10,985 bases of DNA from Bryobacterales bacterium. Its GTDB lineage: Bacteria > Acidobacteriota > Terriglobia > Bryobacterales > Bryobacteraceae. The position numbers and the translations under genes were made by a program. The notes beneath the pieces were generated by a model. That model did not search any database. It was not told where the DNA came from and worked only from the letters and a program-made list of their open reading frames with translations. The stretch spans positions 14,350 through 25,334 of the forward strand of contig PLMF01000126.1 in NCBI GenBank assembly GCA_003142355.1. The letters are read 5' to 3'. Positions 4,991 through 10,985 of the stretch are shown here, in pieces. How positions within the stretch are numbered: the first letter of the stretch is position 1; the number at the start of each line of letters is the position of its first letter.

Positions 4991-6869
4991 GGGCTCTATG
5001 AGCATGTTCTGCAGGCTGGCTTCTACCCTCGTCTTTCTCCTGCCGGCTTGGGCTGCCGGACCAGGTGCGGCCCATGTCTGGGAAGTTCAAGAGCTTGAAT
5101 TTCGCTCCGCGCAAAGCTACCACAACCCTTACACGGAGGTGACGTGCTGGATAGAGCTGACGGGCCCCGGGTTCTCCAGCCGGGTCTATGCCTTCTGGGA
5201 CGGTGGAGATGTATTTCGGGTCCGAATTGTGGCCACGGCGCCGGGAACGTGGAGTTGGACCAGCGCCTCTAACCAGCCCGGGGACCGCGGCCTGAACGGA
5301 AAATCCGGCACGTTCGCGGCGAGGGCGTGGACGGAAGAGGAAAAGCAACAAAACCCCAACCGGCGCGGCTTCCTGCGCTCCACACCGAACGGCCACGCGC
5401 TGCAATATGCGGACGGGACTCCGTTCTTTCTGGTGGGCGATACGTGGCTGGCCGCGTCCACGTGGCGGTTGCCGCTGACCGAACAACCGGTCGAGCCCAA
5501 CTACGAACCCGGCCCTGGAATCACGTTCCAGCAGGCGGTAGCCTTCCGCAAGGCGCAGGGGTTCAACTCCATCAGCATGATAGCGGCATTTCCCACATGG
5601 GCCTCGGACCAATATCCTTTTACCTTCGCCGACAAACAGGGCGTCTATTATCGCAATGCGTGGGAGAAATTCGGCGTGACGTTGCCGGACGGAAAGACGA
5701 CCGCCAAGGATATGCACGATGAGCGCGGCTACCGTCCTTTCGAGATCGTGCCCAACCATGAGGGCCTGCCGGATTTCGATCGCGTCATTCCGGCGTATTT
5801 CCAGAGCCTGGACAGGAAGATGGCGCTACTCAACCAGCAAGGCTTCATCGCCATGCTGGAAACCGTGAGGCGCGACAATACCCCGCCCTGGAAAGCCTAT
5901 TTCAACTTCCAGGAATCCTACGCCCGCTTCGTGCAGTATATGGTGTCACGCTACGGCGCCTACAACATGATCTTCAGCAAGATTCACCTGGACATCATTC
6001 CGAAGGGCACGAGTTTGTCGGCCGAAGATTACAATGACGCGCTGAAGTACCATCTGCGGAAATACGGGCCCATGCCTTTCGGACAGCCGGTCACCACACT
6101 GATCGACCGCTCGACCTACACCACCTTCGGCCACGGCGACAAGGCACCCTGGATCACGCTGCACAGCACGGGCAACAATCCGCGCGACCATGGCATCTAT
6201 GCGGAGCTGGAAACGCTGTTCGGCCTGACGCCACCTTATCCGGCGCTCGACCTGGAGCCGTACTACACCGGCTGGATGTTTCCCCTGAACAGTCCGGCCG
6301 GCGAACGGCCCGAGCCGAATACCGAACGCGACAACTACTTCTCGCGCGCGCAGATGTATGGCTGCGTGCTGTCCGGCGGCTTGAGCGGCCACGTGCACGG
6401 CACCGCAGCCTATGACATAACCACTACCGGCGAGCCGGCTGGATGGCGTCCTTATTTCTGGGACGCCCTGAAGTATACTTCGGCTGGTTATATGCAGTGG
6501 CTGCGCAATTTCATTCTGTCCGAGGGCGCCAGGTACCGCGACCTGCTACTGGCTTCGGACGATTTGACGCCGCGAAAAGCCGAAGGAAGCCCGGCGCGCG
6601 GCCTGGACGGCTGGGCGTTTCTCATGCGCACGAAAGAGAAAGACCTGGGCCTGCTTTATTTTGAAAACAAGGCGCGCCGCGTCCGGGCCGCGAACTGGAG
6701 CCCGAATGCGGCCTACCGCTTCGCCTGGTACAACCCACGCACCGGCCAGTGGCTGGACCCAATCCGGGTGTCGGCCGACGCGCAAGGCAACCTGCAGCTT
6801 CCTCCATTCCCGGGTGGCCGGGAGGCGGCGGAGATCGACTGGGCCGCCAAAATCACGGGGTTGAAATGA
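4989..6869 (+). CDS. Secreted DUF5060/DUF4038 glycoside hydrolase-like protein
   Basis: About 626 residues from the ATG at 4989; ATGs at 4998 and 5004 are also possible and none has a good ribosome site. A signal peptide is clear: basic Arg, LASTLVFLLPAWAAG, then cleavage near AAGPGAA-H, so the protein is exported. Residues about 29-105 (HVWEVQELEFRS, WIELTGPG, FWDGGDVFRVRIVATAPGTW) are a DUF5060 beta-sandwich. Residues about 130-500 form a DUF4038 apiosidase-like TIM barrel starting at ADGTPFFLVGDTWLA, with GFNSISMIAAFPTW, YMVSRYGAYNMIFSKIHLD, ITLHSTGNNPRDHGI, LDLEPYYTGW and GGLSGHVHGTAAYD. The last about 90 residues (GWAFLMRTKEKDLGLLYFE, AWYNPRTGQWLDP) resemble the C-terminal collagen-binding-like domain often attached to DUF4038. 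Some family members (GH140) cut apiose from plant pectin; this substrate is not known. The stop overlaps the next ATG. Confidence 0.88.
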   Translation: MGSMSMFCRLASTLVFLLPAWAAGPGAAHVWEVQELEFRSAQSYHNPYTEVTCWIELTGPGFSSRVYAFWDGGDVFRVRIVATAPGTWSWTSASNQPGDRGLNGKSGTFAARAWTEEEKQQNPNRRGFLRSTPNGHALQYADGTPFFLVGDTWLAASTWRLPLTEQPVEPNYEPGPGITFQQAVAFRKAQGFNSISMIAAFPTWASDQYPFTFADKQGVYYRNAWEKFGVTLPDGKTTAKDMHDERGYRPFEIVPNHEGLPDFDRVIPAYFQSLDRKMALLNQQGFIAMLETVRRDNTPPWKAYFNFQESYARFVQYMVSRYGAYNMIFSKIHLDIIPKGTSLSAEDYNDALKYHLRKYGPMPFGQPVTTLIDRSTYTTFGHGDKAPWITLHSTGNNPRDHGIYAELETLFGLTPPYPALDLEPYYTGWMFPLNSPAGERPEPNTERDNYFSRAQMYGCVLSGGLSGHVHGTAAYDITTTGEPAGWRPYFWDALKYTSAGYMQWLRNFILSEGARYRDLLLASDDLTPRKAEGSPARGLDGWAFLMRTKEKDLGLLYFENKARRVRAANWSPNAAYRFAWYNPRTGQWLDPIRVSADAQGNLQLPPFPGGREAAEIDWAAKITGLK

Positions 6870-7936
6870 GCCCGGTTCTGGCAGCGTTGTGTTTGTGGAG
6901 CCTGGCCGCGCACGCCGCTCCGCCCGCCCGATACAGCGTTTCGGAAGAAGCGGCGGGCACACCAGGATCTCCGCGGGTGATCGTGCTGCGCGACGATACC
7001 GCCGGCGTGGAAGCGGCGGTGGCGCCATCCGAGGGCGGCGAATTGAGCAGCTTCCGGGTCAAGTTCCGCGGAGCGTGGGTCGAGCTTCTTTACCGCGCCC
7101 GCGACTATGGATCGGAGCCCGGCTTTCGAGGCAAAGCTTCCTTTCTCTGGCCGGCCCTCGGGGGACAGTATCCGGCCGGAAGCACTCCAGCGGGTTCCTG
7201 CGTCGACGGCAGCTACCTGGTGGGCGACCGCAGTTATCCGATGCCTTGCCACGGTTTCGCCAAGGGTATGGTCTGGGCAGAAACCGCCCACTCCGCCGAT
7301 GAACACGGTGCCCGCGCCAGCGTGGAATTGCGCGACTCGGAAAAGACACGCGCCAGTTATCCGTTCGGGTTCCGGCTGCGGGCGGCCTATGAGCTTGCCG
7401 GCGGCCGGCTTACCATCACTTATCAGGTATCCGCCGAGGGCACGAATGCGGGGCCGATGCCGTTTTCGATCGGCAACCATGTCGCTTTCCGGCTGCCGTT
7501 TGTGCCGGGCACGCAGGCGGCGGACATGCGTCTGGAAACTCCCAACGAATTCGAACTGCTGCGCGACGCGCGCGGTCTGATCGCGGCCGGCCAGCGGCGT
7601 GCCCGATCGTTCGCCACGCCCACGCGCCTGGGCGATTTCGATGCGGGAGTCGCGCTGGCGCTGACCGGATATCGGAGCACCCCTTACGCCCTGCTCACCG
7701 ATCCGCAAGGGCTGGGGGTCCGAGTGAGTCACCGGGCATCCACGGCCGTGCCTGAGCCGCTGGTGCAGTTCAACATCTATGGCGGACCGAAACAGGGGTT
7801 TCTTTGCCCCGAACCGTGGTTCGGGCTCCAGAACTCCCTGAATAACAAACAGGGGCTGGTAACGATCGCTCCGGGAACGGCTTGGACGTGGGCGGTTGAA
7901 CTACAATCAACACAGGAAGGAAGCGGAAAGCCATGA
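6866..7936 (+). CDS. Exported aldose 1-epimerase (galactose mutarotase-like)
   Basis: 356 residues from the ATG that overlaps the preceding stop (ATGA). MSPVLAALCLWSLAAHAAPPA is a signal peptide, so the protein acts outside the cytoplasm. The fold is the galactose-mutarotase beta-supersandwich: VEAAVAPSEGGELSSFRVK near the start, then LWPALGG, MPCHGFAK, PFSIGNHVAFRLPF and LCPEPWFGLQNSLN. By comparison with the GalM family, His129 and His205 are the expected acid and substrate-binding histidines, and Glu316 is the catalytic base; all three are present. Family role: interconversion of alpha and beta anomers of free sugars. Coupled to a glycosidase-like gene, it probably processes sugar released from the same glycan. 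The frame is open further upstream, but the signal peptide makes 6866 the sensible start. The exact sugar is unknown. Confidence 0.88.
   Translation: MSPVLAALCLWSLAAHAAPPARYSVSEEAAGTPGSPRVIVLRDDTAGVEAAVAPSEGGELSSFRVKFRGAWVELLYRARDYGSEPGFRGKASFLWPALGGQYPAGSTPAGSCVDGSYLVGDRSYPMPCHGFAKGMVWAETAHSADEHGARASVELRDSEKTRASYPFGFRLRAAYELAGGRLTITYQVSAEGTNAGPMPFSIGNHVAFRLPFVPGTQAADMRLETPNEFELLRDARGLIAAGQRRARSFATPTRLGDFDAGVALALTGYRSTPYALLTDPQGLGVRVSHRASTAVPEPLVQFNIYGGPKQGFLCPEPWFGLQNSLNNKQGLVTIAPGTAWTWAVELQSTQEGSGKP
7917..7930 (+). promoter_or_regulatory. Purine-rich ribosome binding region for the DUF362 gene
   Basis: GGAAGGAAGCGGAAAG-type purine sequence lies just upstream of the ATG at 7933, within the end of the epimerase gene. 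It supports translation from 7933. Confidence 0.5.
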
Positions 7937-8991
7937 CTGGGAATGAGCGGTGGACCAGGCGCGACCTGATTCGAGCCTCGGGTGTGGGACTGCTGGGCGC
8001 CGCGCATGTTCGCGCCCAGGAGGCGGAAACGCCGGCGTTGTACCGGCGCAGGGGAGGACGCAGGCTGTACCAGCCTCCGGCCGAAGCTGCGACCGTTGGG
8101 CTGGTAAAGGGCAGCGACCGCCGCGAGAATATCTACAAGGCGCTGAAGCTCATCGAGAACCAGGTGTTGGGCGGAATCGGCGATAAACAGATTCTGATCA
8201 AGCCTAACTTCGTACAGACCAGCAAACAGCTCGCCGCCACGCATGCCGATGCGATTCGCGGCATTCTGGACTTCCTCGAACCGCACTATAAAAAGGAGAT
8301 CATTATCGGCGAAGCCGCCGCCACCCAGGAAGGCACCTTCGTGGGATACAAGAACTACGGATATCCGGACCTCGCCAAGGAATACAGGGTCAAGCTGGTG
8401 GACCTGAATCTGGGGAATTACCAGTATCGTTACACCATTGGCGCAAAGAATGCGCCCGTGCCGATCCGGATCTGCTCTTCGTTCCTGGATCCCAAGCTGT
8501 ATATCATCTCCGCCGCGATCCTGAAGACGCACGGCTATGCCTCGGTCACACTGTCATTGAAAAACATGCTGCTGGGCGCGCCAATCAACGATTACAAGAA
8601 GAGCGATAAGTTCCAGATGCACCTCGGCCCGCACGGAGATCCGGATGACATTGTGCATTTCAATATGTTCCACATGGCGCAGGAGGTATTTCCGGACCTG
8701 GCGGCGATCGACGGCTTCACGGGCATGGAAGGCGACGGTCCGTCGCGCGGTACGCCGGTGGATTCGCGGATCGCTTTGGCCAGCGTGGACCCGGTGGCGG
8801 CCGATACGCTCGGCGCCCGGCTAATGGGTTTCGACGCCAAGAAGATTCTCTACCTCTCCGCCATGGCGGAAGCTGGGATGGGCCAGGGAGACCTGGATCG
8901 CATCAAGCTGCTAGGCAATCGCATGGACGAGTGCTCCTACCGCTTCAAGAACTCGCCGCTATTGCATTTCTCGGCGGCGCTGGAGGCCTAA
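7933..8991 (+). CDS. Tat-exported DUF362 protein
   Basis: 352 residues from the ATG overlapping the previous stop. TRRDLIRASGVGLLG (residues 8-22) is a twin-arginine signal (Arg9-Arg10), with likely cleavage after HVRAQ, so the folded protein is exported, perhaps with a cofactor. DUF362 landmarks follow in order: VGLVKGSDRRENIYKAL, ILIKPNFV (87-94), the ATHADAIRGILDFLE helix, GEAAATQEG, a KTH motif (198-200) in AAILKTHGYASVTLSLKN, AAIDGFTGMEGDGPSRGTPV, and SVDPVAADTLGARLMGFD. No ferredoxin-type CxxCxxC cluster is visible, unlike DUF362 proteins that carry one. The reaction of the family is not established. Position as the third coupled gene after a glycosidase-like and an epimerase gene suggests a shared carbohydrate role. 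The stop overlaps the stop of the convergent gene by four bases, leaving no room for a terminator. Confidence 0.88.
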   Translation: MTGNERWTRRDLIRASGVGLLGAAHVRAQEAETPALYRRRGGRRLYQPPAEAATVGLVKGSDRRENIYKALKLIENQVLGGIGDKQILIKPNFVQTSKQLAATHADAIRGILDFLEPHYKKEIIIGEAAATQEGTFVGYKNYGYPDLAKEYRVKLVDLNLGNYQYRYTIGAKNAPVPIRICSSFLDPKLYIISAAILKTHGYASVTLSLKNMLLGAPINDYKKSDKFQMHLGPHGDPDDIVHFNMFHMAQEVFPDLAAIDGFTGMEGDGPSRGTPVDSRIALASVDPVAADTLGARLMGFDAKKILYLSAMAEAGMGQGDLDRIKLLGNRMDECSYRFKNSPLLHFSAALEA

Positions 8992-10985
8992 CTTCCGCGC
9001 AGCACGAAATAAGGTTGATTGGCTAAGTTCGCCGCGAAGCCGGGATACAGCCACGCTTTGTCGGGCGCCTCCTTGAATTCGAAGTAATATTGCAGCGGAT
9101 AAGGCGAATCGGTATAGCCGGCCGGAATACTGGCGCGATAAGCGTTGTCGCGAAGGTCCATTTCCACGCTCTGGTACCGCTCCGCCTGATTCACGTGCCG
9201 GTAATACAAGCGCGCCGAAGACGGCTTGCGCCCCTTCTCCACGGCGATTTCGATGGGGACGGATTGGCGAGGGCGAAATCCGGCGGGCGGTTGGTGGCGG
9301 CACTCGTCGGATTGGCGCCGCGGGCGTCCCAGCACTTCGGCGATGGCGGCGGCGATGCGCGGATCCGCGCCAGTCTTCGCATGGGGCAGGCGCTGCTCCA
9401 TACGGGCGATGTCCTGGTCCATCGCGGAGAGGCGGTCCAACCACTGGCCGCGCTCGCTGGCCTTATCGCTGGACGACAGATCGGCGGCGTAGACGCCCTG
9501 GGCGTGGGCGGCGACTTGCGCCCATTGGGCCCGGGCGGCGCGATAAGTCTGCAACGCTTCTTCCAGCGCGCGGCGGTCGCCGGTCCGCTCGTGAATCGCG
9601 TAGAGCACACCGCCGCGGAACTTGGCGCCGAAGAAGCGGCCGAGCCCGATCTGCATGTTCACATCGATGGCCACGCGGCGCAACTCCACCGAAGCCGGTT
9701 TCCCGGCCTGCGACAGGTCTTTCTCCGCGGCTTGCGCGATATCTTCCAGCCACTGCGCCACCTCGACCGGCGAATACCGGCCGGTGCGCTCCGTCGTGAG
9801 CAGTTGGTCCGCGAAATCGCTCATGCGGGAAAACAGTTGCGGGTCGAGCGGGCTCGCGTTCTGAAACGTCTTCGGGGCCGGCGAATCGCTGTACGGATTG
9901 TATTCGGGCTCGCCCGTCATGGGCTGGTTCCAATAGATCTCCGGCCAGTATGCGTCGCACGCCGCCGAGGGCAGATGGGCGGTGGTGACGATGGGCAGAA
10001 TGCGGCTGGCGCGGGCCAGCGCGGAGGTGGCGGCCAGGGCCCCGGCGTCAAAACCAAACTGCCGCTGACAGACCCGTGGATCGGTCGCCGGGTTGTACAT
10101 CATGCGGCCCCACACACGGTACCAATAGGTGTACTTTTCCCAATCCCAGCGTGGCTCCAGTTGCGCATCGGTATACCCGCTGCGGCGGCCGGGCACGCCA
10201 GAGCCGCGGCGTCCGCGGCAGGTGAGCGGTTCCATCAGGTCCGCACCCGTGGAGCCGCAGAATTGGAACATGCGCGAGTAGGCCGAGGCAAACACGGGGT
10301 CCCCCCACAACAGCAGGCGCTGAGTTCCCGAGAAGACGCGGTGCCTGATGGTGTACTTGCGATCGTCGCGCAGCAAATCGGCATAACCGTAACGCGTGGC
10401 GATCCGCGAGCCTTCGCTCAGCGTCATCAGGCCCTGGCCGGAGTGCCCCGCCACGGGCATTTCCAGGTCGCGAATCGCCGCCTGGTGATACGGCATGCCG
10501 AGGTGCTCCGCCCAGTATTTCGGCGCCACGTTCACCGGCATCCCGGTGGCCAGCGCGTGATCGATCATGGTGAAATCGATGCCTTTTGCGTGCAAATCGA
10601 TTTCGACCTTGCGCCCCGAGCGCTTCACGCCGTCGAAGACGGTCTTCCAGAAATCGTAGCTGCCCTCGGCAATGCCGCTCTCGCCGTGAATGCGCAAGGC
10701 GACCGAGGAGATGGCGGGACAGGCGCGCAATACGGCGGTCAGGGCGTCGCGACAGTAGGGCGCGTGGGTCTCGGCGGTAAGCCCTTCAATGGTGTTTTGG
10801 GCTTTCGGGCTGGTGGGCCAGCGGTACCCGTGCATCCAGACACCCAACTGAAACTCCATGCCGCGCGCCACGGTCTGTTCGCCGATGAAGCGCAGCATTT
10901 CGAGATTGCGATCGCGCTCGGCATCCGGAAGATTGGTGGCCCGCACGTCGTAGCCCGGGACCGAAAGGAGGAACGGATAGAGGAA
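8988..10985 (-). CDS. Large glycosidase-like protein, family unassigned (5' partial)
   Basis: The frame is open to the window edge, so the N-terminus is missing; 665 residues are visible, beginning FLYPFLLSVPGYD. I do not recognise a named family with certainty. Residues 1-270 look like a TIM-barrel glycosidase: EMLRFIGEQTVARGMEFQLG, then WMHGYRW, SVALRIHGESGI with Glu102 at a strand end, then VEIDLHAKGIDFTMIDHAL and VNVAPKYWAEHLGMPYH. Further on come GTQRLLLWGDPVFASAYSRM, then WDWEKYTYWYRVWGRMMYNP, and a helical region (about 390-560) resembling the C-terminal helical parts of alpha-glucuronidase-like proteins. The final 100 residues (PIEIAVEKGRKP, SARLYYRHV, YPLQYYFEFKE) look like a beta-sandwich. 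It faces the operon at 4989-8991 and probably belongs to the same glycan-use locus. Glu102 as a catalytic residue is a guess. Confidence 0.75.
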   Translation of the reverse strand, partial: FLYPFLLSVPGYDVRATNLPDAERDRNLEMLRFIGEQTVARGMEFQLGVWMHGYRWPTSPKAQNTIEGLTAETHAPYCRDALTAVLRACPAISSVALRIHGESGIAEGSYDFWKTVFDGVKRSGRKVEIDLHAKGIDFTMIDHALATGMPVNVAPKYWAEHLGMPYHQAAIRDLEMPVAGHSGQGLMTLSEGSRIATRYGYADLLRDDRKYTIRHRVFSGTQRLLLWGDPVFASAYSRMFQFCGSTGADLMEPLTCRGRRGSGVPGRRSGYTDAQLEPRWDWEKYTYWYRVWGRMMYNPATDPRVCQRQFGFDAGALAATSALARASRILPIVTTAHLPSAACDAYWPEIYWNQPMTGEPEYNPYSDSPAPKTFQNASPLDPQLFSRMSDFADQLLTTERTGRYSPVEVAQWLEDIAQAAEKDLSQAGKPASVELRRVAIDVNMQIGLGRFFGAKFRGGVLYAIHERTGDRRALEEALQTYRAARAQWAQVAAHAQGVYAADLSSSDKASERGQWLDRLSAMDQDIARMEQRLPHAKTGADPRIAAAIAEVLGRPRRQSDECRHQPPAGFRPRQSVPIEIAVEKGRKPSSARLYYRHVNQAERYQSVEMDLRDNAYRASIPAGYTDSPYPLQYYFEFKEAPDKAWLYPGFAANLANQPYFVLRGS

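Noticed and set aside
6713..7732. 339-codon minus-strand frame opposite the epimerase gene
   Set aside because: The plus strand has a signal peptide and intact catalytic residues; the minus frame has no motifs and is expected by chance at high GC.

Overview
The window is GC-rich, densely coded bacterial DNA. It carries secreted carbohydrate-active proteins of the DUF5060/DUF4038 type, a Tat-exported DUF362 protein, an IS1380-type transposase scrap and a TumE/HTH toxin-antitoxin pair. This mixture suits soil Acidobacteriota (Bryobacterales/Solibacter-like). That placement is inferred from gene style only; no rRNA or marker gene is present.

Region 1 (1-2844) is a two-gene, translationally coupled unit. 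The first gene enters from outside the window and encodes a PLP class III aminotransferase fused to a domain resembling cyanobacterial long-chain acyl-ACP reductase, with the nucleotide-binding glycine motif and the acyl-accepting cysteine both present. Its stop overlaps the ATG of a DUF3419 (BtaA-like) SAM-dependent 3-amino-3-carboxypropyl transferase. Together they suggest an undescribed amino-lipid pathway: acyl thioester to fatty aldehyde, then to fatty amine, then possible aminocarboxypropylation. This is the most interesting part of the window.

Region 2 (about 2816-4938) is accessory debris. It holds the tail of an IS1380-family transposase abutting the DUF3419 gene, a small exported or membrane protein of unknown function, a truncated DUF6088 (AbiEi-like) antitoxin remnant on the minus strand, a roughly 390-base non-coding stretch with hairpins and short repeats, and a TumE-type toxin gene broken by one extra G in a G5 run, followed by an intact-looking winged-helix partner. 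A palindrome containing CACGACGTG lies just before the toxin start and again early in the regulator gene.

Region 3 (4989-8991) is a coupled three-gene operon: a secreted DUF5060/DUF4038 glycosidase-like protein, an exported aldose-1-epimerase-like protein with its catalytic His/His/Glu residues, and a Tat-signal DUF362 protein. Both junctions are ATGA overlaps. It looks like extracytoplasmic glycan processing.

Region 4 (8988-10985, minus) is a convergent gene for a large protein that looks like a TIM-barrel glycosidase. It runs off the right edge, and its stop codon overlaps that of the DUF362 gene.
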